From positions 275 through 17,260 of the forward strand of contig DAAL01000086.1 in the NCBI GenBank assembly GCA_001701065.1: 16,986 nt of DNA. The letters are read 5' to 3'. This document shows positions 1 to 7,291 of the stretch, piece after piece. Every line of letters begins with the position of its first letter. Within the stretch, counting starts at the first letter, position 1. Below the pieces are notes generated by a model. It had not been told where the DNA came from, ran no database searches, and was given only the letters and a program-made list of their open reading frames with translations. This stretch comes from Bacteroidales bacterium GP4 (GTDB lineage Bacteria > Bacteroidota > Bacteroidia > Bacteroidales > Muribaculaceae). The position numbers and the translations under genes were made by a program.

Positions 1-104
1 TGGTACATGGTGATTGCAGCAATAAGGGCATTGCGGTCGTTTGCGTCGGGCAGAGTGTTTATCATCTCTATCCATTCAGTGCGGTAATTGAGTGTGTGTT
101 GCAT
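1..104 (-). CDS. 5' end of a hypothetical protein, possibly DUF6291-like (partial, runs off the left edge)
   Basis: The reverse strand reads an ATG at 102-104 followed by 33 further sense codons to the window edge, with no stop. The visible protein begins MQHTLNYRTEWIEMINTLP and continues with an alanine/isoleucine-rich helix ending near MY. The pattern 'R-x-EW-x-x-x-x-x-LPD...(A/L)I...Y' is reminiscent of the N-terminus of DUF6291 proteins, which are common in Bacteroidales accessory and phage-like regions; this is a resemblance, not a secure assignment. A promoter box sits about 30 bp upstream (135-142), which supports the start. No function can be given from 34 residues. Confidence 0.6.
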   Translation of the reverse strand, partial: MQHTLNYRTEWIEMINTLPDANDRNALIAAITMY

Positions 105-134
105 AAAGATATGTGTTTGATTGTAATTTTAATG

Positions 135-142
135 CAAATATA
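135..142 (-). promoter_or_regulatory. -7 promoter box for the partial gene at 1-104
   Basis: Read on the minus strand this is TATATTTG, an exact match to the Bacteroidetes sigma-ABfr -7 consensus TAnnTTTG, about 30 bp before the ATG at 104. I see no clear -33 TTTG. Confidence 0.5.
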
Positions 143-295
143 CAATAATATTGAGTCTACGTCAAGCATATTAACACTTTTTAAATCTTTTCTCCGGGAT
201 TATATGTGAGACACAATGTAGGCTCAGATGCAAGTGTAAGCAAATTATCATGACAATTGGATAAGATTGTTGCTATTTATGTCAATGGAAATGAA

Positions 296-303
296 TAACT
301 TTG
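296..303 (+). promoter_or_regulatory. -7 promoter box for the SGNH esterase gene
   Basis: TAACTTTG matches the Bacteroidetes -7 consensus TAnnTTTG exactly and lies 19 nt before the ATG at 323. The expected -33 element is not obvious (TTGTTG at 267-272 is somewhat too far upstream). Confidence 0.5.
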
Positions 304-322
304 CAAAAAAAGAATTACGACA

Positions 323-1381
323 ATGAAACATCTATTTTTATCTCTTATAGCCCTTGCGGCGATTTCCTGTTCGGGCAAGCAGGAAATGATTCCTGCCGAT
401 GACCCCGATATTCTCGTAATGGGCCGTACCGTGGTGACTCCGGAGCACACACGGTTGTTCAACTTTCCGGGCGTAACGGCAATGTTGAACTTCACCGGAA
501 CTTCGCTTGCCATGGCTACAAGCCCCGGAAGCGGATATTTCATGGTCGAAATCGACTCACTGGCACCCGCTAAAGTGCTGTATGCTCCCGAAGATTCGGT
601 ATTGACTCTTGCCGAAGGGCTGCCTGAGGGCAACCACACCGCGCGTATCACCTACGCCATCGAGGGGTACGAAATGAATCCTGAGATACGCGGTTTTATC
701 CTTGATAGCGACGGCAAACTTCTGCCCAAGCCTGCGGCATCAGATCTAAAGCTCGAATTTATAGGGAATTCCATCACCTGCGGCTACGGCACCGAGGCTG
801 ACAGCGCACAAGTGCATTTCAGCTACGACACCGAGAACCATTGCCTGAGCTTCGCCCATCTGACGGCGCGCAATCTCAACGCCGAATCCAATGTGGTGGC
901 ACGTTCGGGAATAGGAATCTACCGCAACTATGACGGACCCAAAGATGGAAGCCCCGAGGGCACGATGCCTCAGGAGTACGACAAGGCACTGCTCTACGCT
1001 ACCGACTATCCTTGGGACTTCACCGCCTACACGCCTGACATAATATGCATAAACCTCGGCACCAACGACTTCTCGACCAACAATTACGACGCAGAGCTTT
1101 ATGCCGCCACATATGACTCATTTCTTGACCACGTGCTGGAGGTGAATCCATCGTCGAAGGTGGTGCTGCTCACCGGCTCGATGCTCAACGGGAAGGAACT
1201 TGAAACGCAAAAGGTGATACTTGATTCCATAGCCGCCAACCACGACCGGGTGTACCGCTTCGACATGACTCCACAGACCGGCGAACTCGGCTACGGAGCC
1301 GACTATCATCCATCGGCAGCACAGGCTCAAGTGATGGCTAACGAACTCACCGCTTATCTGCGCTCACTCCTTGGCAAGTGA
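323..1381 (+). CDS. CE2-like SGNH/GDSL carbohydrate esterase, lipoprotein
   Basis: Likely removes acetyl groups from plant or host polysaccharides at the cell surface or in the periplasm. Residues 1-16 form a lipoprotein signal ending in ..AISC with Cys16 as the lipidation site. Residues about 30-135 look like the beta-sandwich domain that precedes the catalytic domain in carbohydrate esterase family 2. The SGNH hydrolase domain follows: block I FIGNSITCGYG with nucleophile Ser150, block III INLGTND with Asn248, and block V DYHPS with Asp327 and His329. The two-domain order and the 352-residue length fit CE2 acetylxylan esterases; the exact substrate is inferred. The gene stands alone on the plus strand behind a -7 box, and its last 18 bp overlap tail-to-tail with the minus-strand kinase gene. 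All catalytic residues are present, so it should be active. Confidence 0.88.
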   Translation: MKHLFLSLIALAAISCSGKQEMIPADDPDILVMGRTVVTPEHTRLFNFPGVTAMLNFTGTSLAMATSPGSGYFMVEIDSLAPAKVLYAPEDSVLTLAEGLPEGNHTARITYAIEGYEMNPEIRGFILDSDGKLLPKPAASDLKLEFIGNSITCGYGTEADSAQVHFSYDTENHCLSFAHLTARNLNAESNVVARSGIGIYRNYDGPKDGSPEGTMPQEYDKALLYATDYPWDFTAYTPDIICINLGTNDFSTNNYDAELYAATYDSFLDHVLEVNPSSKVVLLTGSMLNGKELETQKVILDSIAANHDRVYRFDMTPQTGELGYGADYHPSAAQAQVMANELTAYLRSLLGK

Positions 1382-1867
1382 CAGCCGGGCGATGTACTCA
1401 TCAGCCTCCGCTCTTGTGCGGAACCGGACTATGCTCACTCTATCGCTGTAATTTTCCAGCAGGATGTTAATCACAGGGAGTTGTTGTTCAGGAAAATCAA
1501 GAATCCACTGACGGAATTCCTCGTCCATCGTCACATCGGTCCACGGCATGTCAACCCGGTCTTTGCCGAGCCGTTCCTCAGCGCCTGCAAGGCACACTTC
1601 AAGCGGCAAGTCAAACATGAAAACCGTGTCGCACTTCCTCAACCTGAGCGGAAGTGTGCGCAGGTAGTTCCCGTCGATAATCCATTCGTCGGCTGACATT
1701 ATCTCGTCCAGACGGAGGTCAAACTCATCGCGGCTCACAGTCGTGCGGTCGGGGCGATGCCACACCATGTCAAGATAATGAAGCGGAATGCCGGTCGCTG
1801 CGGCGAGTTTGCGCCCGAAAGTGCTCTTTCCCGAGCCGGGACATCCTATTATGATGGCACGTTTCAC
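1364..1867 (-). CDS. P-loop NTPase / adenylate-kinase-like protein (FlaR 'DNA topology modulation' type)
   Basis: A small nucleotide-kinase-fold ATPase; the cellular substrate of this family is not established. Walker A is GCPGSGKST at residues 8-16, followed by a typical 'LHYLD' beta strand and the WIIDGNY motif (62-68), which is diagnostic of the FlaR-like kinases. I place the start at the GTG at 1867, because it yields MKRAIIIGCPG, the usual short N-terminus before the P-loop, and leaves a 4-bp gap after the Nudix stop. The reading frame stays open to a TTG at 1891, which would add eight residues and overlap the Nudix gene by 20 bp. It is co-oriented and almost certainly co-transcribed with the Nudix gene. 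Its 3' end overlaps the esterase gene by 18 bp. Confidence 0.82.
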   Translation of the reverse strand: MKRAIIIGCPGSGKSTFGRKLAAATGIPLHYLDMVWHRPDRTTVSRDEFDLRLDEIMSADEWIIDGNYLRTLPLRLRKCDTVFMFDLPLEVCLAGAEERLGKDRVDMPWTDVTMDEEFRQWILDFPEQQLPVINILLENYSDRVSIVRFRTRAEADEYIARLSLAKE

Positions 1868-1871
1868 CGGA

Positions 1872-2375
1872 CTACAGGCGTATTCGTTCAAGATATTTCT
1901 CGCACAGCAACCGTGAAGCCGAACCGGGACGGGTGCTCACCTTGTCAAGAATCTCATCGGGAGAATACCATGAGGCAGAATCGACTTCAGTGGACAGCTT
2001 CAACTCCGTGGAATGCACCGAGGCGAAGAAACCTATCATCATCATCTCCTTCTGGGCAAACCAGCTGGTCAAAACCAGTTCAAGATTGTCCACCTTCTGT
2101 CCGGTTTCCTCCATAATCTCCCTCGCGGCACACGTCTCGGCATTCTCGCCCGGTGTCACATAGCCCGATACAAGATTGTAGAACTCAGTGGAGATGTAGT
2201 TCTGCCGAAGCAGCAGCACCTCGCCTTTCTCGTTATGGACAAGCGCGATTATAGCCACCGGAAACATGTCGAACCATGGTTTTCCGCAGGCATCGCACCA
2301 AGGCACCATCCCCTCGTCGCCAAGTTCTCTCGCAGTCAGTTCAGCCCCGCAGTCAGGACAATATTTAAATCTCAT
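1872..2375 (-). CDS. Nudix hydrolase with N-terminal zinc ribbon (NudC-like architecture)
   Basis: Probably hydrolyses a nucleoside-diphosphate derivative, for example NADH, an NAD-capped species or ADP-ribose. Two CxxC knuckles, CPDCG (6-10) and CDACG (27-31), form a zinc ribbon. The Nudix box G-x5-E-x7-REUxEE-x-G is complete from Gly71: Glu77, Arg85-Glu86 and Glu89-Glu90. True NudC enzymes carry an SQPWPFP motif after the box; here the matching region is TSWFAQKEMMM, so NADH specificity is not assured. At 167 residues the protein lacks the extra N-terminal domain of E. coli NudC. It is the first gene of a two-gene unit with the P-loop kinase, with a -7 box at 2401-2408. Confidence 0.88.
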   Translation of the reverse strand: MRFKYCPDCGAELTARELGDEGMVPWCDACGKPWFDMFPVAIIALVHNEKGEVLLLRQNYISTEFYNLVSGYVTPGENAETCAAREIMEETGQKVDNLELVLTSWFAQKEMMMIGFFASVHSTELKLSTEVDSASWYSPDEILDKVSTRPGSASRLLCEKYLERIRL

Positions 2376-2400
2376 GTCAAATACTTTTCACTTACACTCG

Positions 2401-2408
2401 CAAAGATA
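2401..2408 (-). promoter_or_regulatory. -7 promoter box for the Nudix/kinase operon
   Basis: On the minus strand this reads TATCTTTG, an exact TAnnTTTG match, about 25 bp before the Nudix ATG at 2375. It lies between the stop of the CatA-like gene (2451) and the Nudix gene. Confidence 0.5.
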
Positions 2409-2450
2409 AGCATAATTTGCGGTACATGGCATCGTCATAATGACAAAACA

Positions 2451-3064
2451 TCAGAGTCCGTCAATCTCGGCTTGAAGCAAATCAAGGAAACGGGCGGCGT
2501 GAGCACCGTCCATCTGAGTGTGATGAAACTGGAATGATACCGTCAGCCGCGCCCGGAACCATCGTTTACGGTATCTGCCCCATATCAGGAAAGGATTGTT
2601 GAAAATTCCGCTGTACATCCCCACCGCTCCGTCGATATGGGACTGCACCAATGCCGAAGTGCCTATCACCATCGAGTCGGGAAGGTCATGGTTCTCGCAC
2701 GTCTCAGCCACTTGGCGGGTGAGCCGGAGGTAATGGGCATTGAAATCGGCAAGGCTCTCTGACCATGGGATGTCGCACGAACTGACTTCGCCCCGGGAGT
2801 TGGCGACAATGGTATTTACCGCAATATTGTCATACTGAATCAGCTTGTCGCCACAGGCAACATATAGAACTCCTTGACTTGCGATGCCGCACGACCTATG
2901 CACCAGCACATGAGCATATTGAATTTCAGTCCTCTGCGGCGGCTGACGCGCAGAAGGCGCGACACATCGAGAGTCTTGAACAGCGTCACCATAGGCATCG
3001 GAGCTTTCATCCACATGTCGAAAGCATAGGCACGTGAAGTGCCTTTTGGATCTATTTCTTTCAT
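2451..3064 (-). pseudogene. CatA-like O-acetyltransferase, broken by a single-base frameshift
   Basis: The family is homologous to chloramphenicol acetyltransferase (trimeric, acetyl-CoA dependent). The N-terminal part starts at the ATG at 3064 (MKEIDPKGTSRAYAFD...) and runs in frame to ...VKEFYMLPVATS, then stops at 2840. The C-terminal part continues in another frame as ..GDKLIQYDNIAVNTIV.. to the stop at 2451. It includes the catalytic motif HHTQMDG, with His182 and Asp186 in the repaired protein. Inserting one G in the GTGGCGAC at about 2851-2852 would restore LPVGDKLIQYD and a 204-residue protein, the normal family length. So one base is missing, most simply GGG contracted to GG. It could be a real inactivating mutation or a consensus error. 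The gene is divergent from the hexapeptide acetyltransferase. Chloramphenicol resistance should not be assumed, as many chromosomal relatives have unknown substrates. Confidence 0.82.
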
Positions 3065-3083
3065 ATTTCAGTCTATTTATCGG

Positions 3084-3124
3084 CAAAGTTACGGCAATTC
3101 CATTATCTCTCACCCGCAAAGTTA
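3084..3124 (-). promoter_or_regulatory. Two -7 boxes for the CatA-like gene
   Basis: On the minus strand TAACTTTG occurs at 3091-3084 and again at 3124-3117, both exact TAnnTTTG matches and 33 bp apart. The nearer one lies about 20 bp before the ATG at 3064. Confidence 0.45.
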
Positions 3125-3146
3125 CATAAAATAAGGAATAATTGTG

Positions 3147-3154
3147 TACCTTTG
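3147..3154 (+). promoter_or_regulatory. -7 promoter box for the hexapeptide acetyltransferase
   Basis: TACCTTTG matches TAnnTTTG and ends 17 nt before the ATG at 3172. It falls inside the longer open frame from a TTG at 3142, which argues that the TTG is not the true start. Confidence 0.5.
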
Positions 3155-3171
3155 TAAAAAACAAGATTGAC

Positions 3172-3753
3172 ATGAAGCATTGGGAAAATTTTGAAAAACT
3201 AAAATCGGGAGAATGGACTGACGGTTTCGCGGCAGGAATAGCTGACGCTCTTGACAGATGCGAAGAAGAATGTTTCAAATTTAACTCACTTCCACCTTCA
3301 CATAAAGAAGAACGCCGACAAATCATCAGGCAATTGTTCGGCTCTATAGGTGAGAAGTTCACTATCAATCCCCCGTTTCACTGCGATTTCGGGTTTAATA
3401 TTCATGTGGGCAACAACTTCGTTGGCAATTTCAATCTCGTCATCCTTGATGAAGCCGATGTAACCATTGGCGATAATGTGTTTATAGGTCCAAATGTAAG
3501 TCTATGCACAGTAATCCACGCCATGACTCCCGAAGAACGCAACCGCGGCATCATGCGATCACTTCCCATCACTATCGGCGACAATGTTTGGATCGCTTCC
3601 AATGTTGTGGTGCTCCCAGGAGTGACCATAGGTGAAGGAGCGGTAGTGGGTGCGGGCAGTGTAGTCACAAAGGACGTGGCACCATTCACACTTGTTGCCG
3701 GGAATCCTGCACGCAAAATCAAGGATATTCCACAAACTTCTTCTTTTTCTTAG
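3172..3753 (+). CDS. Sugar O-acetyltransferase, hexapeptide-repeat (maltose/galactoside acetyltransferase type)
   Basis: Transfers acetyl from acetyl-CoA to a sugar or similar hydroxyl; a cytoplasmic trimer by family precedent. The N-terminal helical 'Mac' domain spans residues 1-65 ([15 protein letters not shown]...). A left-handed beta-helix follows at about 70-180 with repeats such as [24 protein letters not shown] and [12 protein letters not shown]. The catalytic His is His116 in [12 protein letters not shown], the usual motif of this family, and the C-terminal AGNPARKI closes the helix. Length (193 aa) is typical. The start is the ATG at 3172, because the upstream TTG would put the promoter box inside the gene. 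It is divergent from the broken CatA-like acetyltransferase, with about 107 bp between their ATGs. Confidence 0.88.
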   Translation: MKHWENFEKLKSGEWTDGFAAGIADALDRCEEECFKFNSLPPSHKEERRQIIRQLFGSIGEKFTINPPFHCDFGFNIHVGNNFVGNFNLVILDEADVTIGDNVFIGPNVSLCTVIHAMTPEERNRGIMRSLPITIGDNVWIASNVVVLPGVTIGEGAVVGAGSVVTKDVAPFTLVAGNPARKIKDIPQTSSFS

Positions 3754-3810
3754 TCATCTGAATTTGATTTACCGAAATCAACATATTATTAATCAATGTT
3801 GTTCAGATGA
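3754..3810. repeat. Nested inverted repeats after the hexapeptide acetyltransferase (possible terminator)
   Basis: TCATCTGAA (3754-3762), starting directly after the stop codon, pairs with TTCAGATGA (3802-3810). Inside lies a second perfect hairpin, TTGATTT (3764-3770) / AAATCAA (3775-3781) with loop ACCG. There is no strong U-tract on either side, so a classical intrinsic terminator is uncertain. The rest of 3811-3875 holds nothing I recognise. Confidence 0.4.
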
Positions 3811-3875
3811 TTTAGTCTGAAATCTTCTTAGCATAATCAATAATCCGACAATATCATCGCCATCTGTCATCCATG

Positions 3876-4190
3876 CTATTTCCTCCGGGATTTCGGTAAA
3901 GGCAGTTCTTCCCACAAAGTCTCTATTACCTTCAGTGTTTTATGCCGGTCACGGAAATCGAGGATATATCCCTCCTTTGCGCCTTTGTAGGCATAGCCGG
4001 TTTCCGCATCAGCCATTAAATCGGCAATGCATGGCAGTTTTTTGACAAATGCCATATTATCGCAAGCGGTTATTACACATTTGTCATTCAGATAAATAAC
4101 ATAATCTCCCATCATCTTGCGGGTACGAACCTCACCCAAGGGGGCAAGTGCGTCGCAGACGAATTTAATGAAATCGGCAGAACAAGGCAT
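3876..4190 (-). CDS. TfoX/Sxy N-terminal-domain family protein
   Basis: A 104-residue single-domain member of the TfoX N-terminal family, marked by the 'RKMMGDYVIYLNDKCVITACDN' type segment (written here across residues about 24-45) and a tail of GYILDFRD..TLWEELPLPKSRRK. In gammaproteobacteria the two-domain TfoX/Sxy drives competence genes. The stand-alone N-terminal version found in Bacteroidales has no established role, so competence should not be inferred. It is the last gene of a tight three-gene unit, 3 bp after the DJ-1/PfpI stop, which suggests co-expression with stress-type proteins. Confidence 0.8.
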   Translation of the reverse strand: MPCSADFIKFVCDALAPLGEVRTRKMMGDYVIYLNDKCVITACDNMAFVKKLPCIADLMADAETGYAYKGAKEGYILDFRDRHKTLKVIETLWEELPLPKSRRK

Positions 4191-4193
4191 ATT

Positions 4194-4805
4194 TTAATTA
4201 GTGGGGAATAATGCGCAGAATCCCTGCTTGTTGAACTGATAATACATTTCGATGCGCTCCGGTGTGTCGTTTTCAAGCAACAGGAGCAATTCTTTGGCAA
4301 ATTCGAGGGTCGCAGAGCCGTTTGCCGTCACGATATTCTTGTCGCTCACAGCCTGAGCATGGATATATCCGGCGGCGTTGGTGTAATTGTCGCCGCCCCA
4401 TAGCTGCAATTGCTCCGGTCCGTTGCCGGTGTGCTTAACGGTGTTAAGAAATCCATGTTTTGCCATCCATGATGCGGCATTGCAAATTGCGCCTACAATC
4501 TTGCCTTTCGCAATGGCATGCGTGACAATAGGCACAACCTTGTCGGCGATTGGTGTACTCCAACCGAAACCGCCAATCAGCACCAATGCCGCATAATCGT
4601 CGGGCATCGTTTCAAATGAGTAATCAGGCACAGTGCGGAATCCTCCGATGGACTTTACCGGCTCCATTGTCGGCGCAACAGATTTGTTGATATACTTTGG
4701 ATGCTCTTTCAAGGCGTATTCATCGGAAGCGACAGCCTGCGCAAGATACACTGCTTCATGGGCGGCATAGTCGGGCAAAAGAATATAACGAATCTCGTTG
4801 CTCAT
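4194..4805 (-). CDS. DJ-1/PfpI (class I glutamine amidotransferase-like) family protein
   Basis: The DJ-1/PfpI superfamily covers proteases, deglycases, chaperones and amidases; the activity here cannot be fixed from sequence. The nucleophile elbow is VGAICNAASWMAKHG with Cys108, preceded by the LVLIGGFGW strand (75-82), which carries the oxyanion-hole glycines. His125 in KHTGN could serve as the catalytic histidine. At 203 residues the length is normal. Its ATG overlaps the TGA of the upstream PNPOx-family gene by 4 bp (ATGA), typical of translational coupling, and TfoX follows 3 bp downstream. Confidence 0.85.
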   Translation of the reverse strand: MSNEIRYILLPDYAAHEAVYLAQAVASDEYALKEHPKYINKSVAPTMEPVKSIGGFRTVPDYSFETMPDDYAALVLIGGFGWSTPIADKVVPIVTHAIAKGKIVGAICNAASWMAKHGFLNTVKHTGNGPEQLQLWGGDNYTNAAGYIHAQAVSDKNIVTANGSATLEFAKELLLLLENDTPERIEMYYQFNKQGFCALFPTN

Positions 4806-5224
4806 AACTTGAATTTCACAAACTCATTATCAATCCATATTGTAGCGTCAATTCCCACGAAACGAAGCAATACATAATTCGGATCAGTAGGTCCACCCGT
4901 GAAATGATACTTCATCCAGTCCTTCCACATCTCTTTACGGAGTTCGTCATCAGTGACGATTTCCACTGTCCCTCTCATTGCTACACTGTCGCCTTTGCTC
5001 GAATAGCAGAGTCCGGCTTTGGGATTTTCCCGAAATTCAGCAGTCTTTTCTGAATCGGCACCGGTCGACATCCACACTTCACTGAACCCTATCTTCTTCA
5101 TGATTGCCATAGGCACGGGACGTGGGAATCCGGCGGCGTTTACTGATGCCAGCGTGACTTCCTCGCAACGAGCAAGAACTTCCTCGGCTTTTTTACTGAT
5201 GCGTTTCCGATTTTCAATTTCCAT
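4802..5224 (-). CDS. Pyridoxamine 5'-phosphate oxidase-family (split-barrel flavin-binding) protein
   Basis: A 140-residue FMN-binding split-barrel protein of the general-stress-protein-26 type. The N-terminal helix (ISKKAEEVLARCEEVTLASV) is followed by GFPRPVPMAIM, then VWMSTGADSEKTAEFRENPKAGLCY, then GTVEIVTDDELR, the standard order in these proteins. True PdxH enzymes are longer (about 210 aa) and have a C-terminal PLP-binding motif that is absent here, so this is not a vitamin B6 biosynthesis gene; a small redox or cofactor-reducing role is likely. It is the promoter-proximal gene of the three-gene unit, with a -7 box at 5320-5327. Confidence 0.85.
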   Translation of the reverse strand: MEIENRKRISKKAEEVLARCEEVTLASVNAAGFPRPVPMAIMKKIGFSEVWMSTGADSEKTAEFRENPKAGLCYSSKGDSVAMRGTVEIVTDDELRKEMWKDWMKYHFTGGPTDPNYVLLRFVGIDATIWIDNEFVKFKL

Positions 5225-5319
5225 ATAGTTTTTATTTTTGCTCCGCAGGAACGGCTAAATGCGCCTTAGTCCGATGGAGCCGATTAATATTTCATTTATT
5301 AAGGTCAAGAACCCAAGCA

Positions 5320-5327
5320 CAAATATA
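5320..5327 (-). promoter_or_regulatory. -7 promoter box for the PNPOx / DJ-1 / TfoX operon
   Basis: The minus strand reads TATATTTG, an exact TAnnTTTG match, about 95 bp before the ATG at 5224. This would leave a leader of roughly 90 nt. I see nothing else distinct in 5225-5416. Confidence 0.4.
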
Positions 5328-5416
5328 CGGAATATTTCAGATTCCACAGTCTATTTTTGCCAAAGAACATCCATGTGGCGGCGCTACCGATAACATGTCG
5401 GCAATTGCGGCGCACA

Positions 5417-5986
5417 TTAATAGATAATAGAATGTCTATCGCCGGATTTGGCAATTTCCAATATTTTCCTGACAAAGGCTGATTTGGCATCCGTGTAGCC
5501 GTCACGGTCATGCTTGTATTTTGGCAAAAGGCTTAATTTAAGCTTTTCATATTCGTGAGCGACTTCCGGATGATTGTTGAGATAGTCTCGGAAAATGATT
5601 TCGTCATTGTCGCCAAAGACATGGAAATGAATATGAAATACCTTTTCAGCATATCCCTCAGGAGTATATCCCTTGTTGAAACTCATGCGAAAATCGGATG
5701 ATGCCATACAGATATATCCGGCTGTTTCCATTTCTTCCCTTATACGTTGCCGGTCGACATCGGGATTAATTTCTACAAGAATATCAATAATCGGCTTTGC
5801 CTGAATGCCAGGAATAGCAGTGCTGCCTATGTGGCTTATGATGGGAGAATATTCCGAGAGCAAAGCAGAGAGATTTTCTATTTCTTGTTTCGCCCAACCG
5901 CTCCATTGCGGCTGGTGCGGTGTCAGTACAATAGGAAACAATTGCCAAAGTTCTTCCAATGTCATGTCTTTAAGCGACTTACCCAT
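5417..5986 (-). CDS. GrpB family (UPF0157) nucleotidyltransferase-fold protein
   Basis: The UPF0157/GrpB family has a nucleotidyltransferase-like fold, and its biochemical role is not settled. The signature HIGSTAIPGIQAKPIIDILV lies at residues 52-71, with Gly54-Ser55 and Asp68 as the putative nucleotidyltransferase motif. The downstream VFHIHFHVFG and the conserved FRDYLNNHPEVAHEYEKLK segment are also typical. The 189-residue length is usual for the family. It is separated by about 190 bp from the PNPOx operon on one side and about 75 bp from the membrane-protein gene on the other, both on the same strand. No clear -7 box is visible directly upstream. Confidence 0.88.
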   Translation of the reverse strand: MGKSLKDMTLEELWQLFPIVLTPHQPQWSGWAKQEIENLSALLSEYSPIISHIGSTAIPGIQAKPIIDILVEINPDVDRQRIREEMETAGYICMASSDFRMSFNKGYTPEGYAEKVFHIHFHVFGDNDEIIFRDYLNNHPEVAHEYEKLKLSLLPKYKHDRDGYTDAKSAFVRKILEIAKSGDRHSIIY

Positions 5987-6061
5987 GAACGTTTCGATAT
6001 TACATTATTAGTATTTAAACACCTTCAATATCTTAATTAATGCACCCCGACATTCCCTTAT

Positions 6062-6406
6062 CTAACTCTTCCTTAGGTACTTGCTCACAAACATTGCCGC
6101 CCAGCCTATAGCAAGATAAGCTGCGGCATAAATTAAGAACCATACCTCCCTGATGTCAAAAAATAGCCATGTCCCGGAAAGGAAAGCGATGGACGACACC
6201 AAAGGCAGATTCCACATTTTCTTTATCTCTTTTCCGCAACGATAACCGAGAATCGCAGAATAAATAGGATTGACAATGAAGAACAGCATCATGCAGAATG
6301 CCCTTCCGCTACACTCCGACGCAAGCCGTGCCACAGCCCACGGCAACGCGAACATCACCACAATCGTGACACCCAACCATGTTATAATTACCTTGCGACT
6401 TTCCAT
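6062..6406 (-). CDS. Small four-helix membrane protein, function unknown
   Basis: I do not recognise the family. The 114-residue protein is almost entirely hydrophobic, with four predicted membrane helices at about 7-27, 36-55, 68-84 and 88-107, short charged turns (CGKEIKKMW at 57-65) and a basic tail SKYLRKS. That layout suggests an inner-membrane protein with both ends in the cytoplasm. The start is an ATG at 6406, 12 bp after the GNAT stop, so the two genes probably share the GNAT promoter. No conserved catalytic or metal-binding motif is evident. Confidence 0.75.
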   Translation of the reverse strand: MESRKVIITWLGVTIVVMFALPWAVARLASECSGRAFCMMLFFIVNPIYSAILGYRCGKEIKKMWNLPLVSSIAFLSGTWLFFDIREVWFLIYAAAYLAIGWAAMFVSKYLRKS

Positions 6407-6418
6407 AACTGCGTAAAT

Positions 6419-6964
6419 TTAATTCTGATTCATTTCGTAGTCCTCTTTCGTCATTTTGTAGAAATGCTCGGTGCGTTTATCTCCGAGCGGCGATACCGAG
6501 TCACGGTTTGTGTGATGATATTTAAATCCGCTTTTTTCAATCACGCGCCTTGACTTAGCGTTTCCTTCATAATGTCCGCACCACACAGCATCAAGAGCCA
6601 ACTCATTGAAGCATCTTGACAGCAAGGCATTTACCGCTTCCGGGATTAAGCCTTGACCCCAATAAGGCTTGCCAATCCAGTAACCTATCTCAGCTTCGCG
6701 CGGCTTCATATCGGCAGTGCGAGGCCCGTCAGAGAACATTATTCCGCAACACCCCACAGGCTCATTTCCGCCTTTCAACACCACCGCATAAGTCTCGGGA
6801 GCGGAAAACACAGTCCGAATAATCTCAAGGCTGTTTTCTACCGAAGTATGCGGCATCCACCCTGCGATAGGCCCGATGTCCGGGTCGCGTGCATACTTGA
6901 ACAACGCCGCAGCATCAGTTTCGCGCCAAGGTCGTAGAATCAATCTTTCAGTCTCTATAATCAT
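6419..6964 (-). CDS. GNAT N-acetyltransferase, RimJ/RimL type
   Basis: Acetyl-CoA-dependent N-acetyltransferase of the RimJ/RimL subgroup; the substrate (protein N-terminus, small amine or antibiotic) is unknown. The N-terminus MIIETERLILRPW is the family hallmark. The acetyl-CoA-binding motif is YWGQGLIPEA (101-110) and the C-terminal motif is NAKSRRVIEKSGF (135-147). I choose the ATG at 6964 because it produces this canonical N-terminus; the frame also opens from a GTG at 6973, which would add three residues. It is the first gene of a pair with the small membrane protein. Overlapping -7 boxes lie at 6998-7013. Confidence 0.88.
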   Translation of the reverse strand: MIIETERLILRPWRETDAAALFKYARDPDIGPIAGWMPHTSVENSLEIIRTVFSAPETYAVVLKGGNEPVGCCGIMFSDGPRTADMKPREAEIGYWIGKPYWGQGLIPEAVNALLSRCFNELALDAVWCGHYEGNAKSRRVIEKSGFKYHHTNRDSVSPLGDKRTEHFYKMTKEDYEMNQN

Positions 6965-6997
6965 TTTTCGCACCGTTTAAGCAAAGAAAACAATTCA

Positions 6998-7013
6998 CAA
7001 ATATACAAATTTA
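6998..7013 (-). promoter_or_regulatory. Two adjacent -7 boxes for the GNAT/membrane-protein pair
   Basis: On the minus strand TAAATTTG (7013-7006) and TATATTTG (7005-6998) lie back to back, both exact TAnnTTTG matches, 33-49 bp before the ATG at 6964. Confidence 0.45.
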
Positions 7014-7147
7014 ATCCGGGATAACGGCAAGATAAATGACCGCCATAACTTTCAACGTAACAGTACGTTTGAAAACGCATCCGCCTGAGCATGTATTTGG
7101 AGTGAATAAAGCCATGTTTGATAGAATTGGGAATGACTGTCCGGCAT

Positions 7148-7202
7148 AAAAAAGATGGAATTGCCGAACGTTTCCTATGGTAGTAGATTCGGTAATTCCA
7201 TC
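7148..7202 (-). terminator. Intrinsic terminator reading on the minus strand
   Basis: GATGGAATTGCCGAA (7154-7168) and TTCGGTAATTCCATC (7188-7202) form a 15-bp stem with a single G-U type mismatch and a 19-nt loop. On the minus strand the stem is followed immediately by TTTTTT (7153-7148). It would end transcription from the DUF1349 lipoprotein genes and insulate the GNAT promoter. A T-rich stretch also follows on the plus side from 7211, but not directly. Confidence 0.65.
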
Positions 7203-7291
7203 CCAATTAGATTTTTCTTGTTTTAACTTAATTTAACCAATAAATCCTCCCATTCACCTAAAACCCCATCTTATATTGTATTTATAGATTT

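Noticed and set aside
2013..2537. Plus-strand open frame of 174 codons opposite the Nudix gene
   Set aside because: It is antisense to the Nudix gene, has no recognisable domain, and the Nudix motifs on the other strand are complete.
3142..3171. TTG-initiated N-terminal extension of the hexapeptide acetyltransferase
   Set aside because: It contains the promoter box TACCTTTG; the ATG at 3172 gives the family-typical N-terminus.
2451..3368. A single 305-codon minus-strand gene starting at 3368
   Set aside because: Its first half is out-of-frame reading through the divergent acetyltransferase and promoter region; only the part below about 2852 is real coding sequence of the frameshifted CatA-like gene.
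6961..7206. Minus-strand open frame of 81 codons in the gene-free interval
   Set aside because: No family features; it spans the GNAT promoter boxes and part of the terminator stem.
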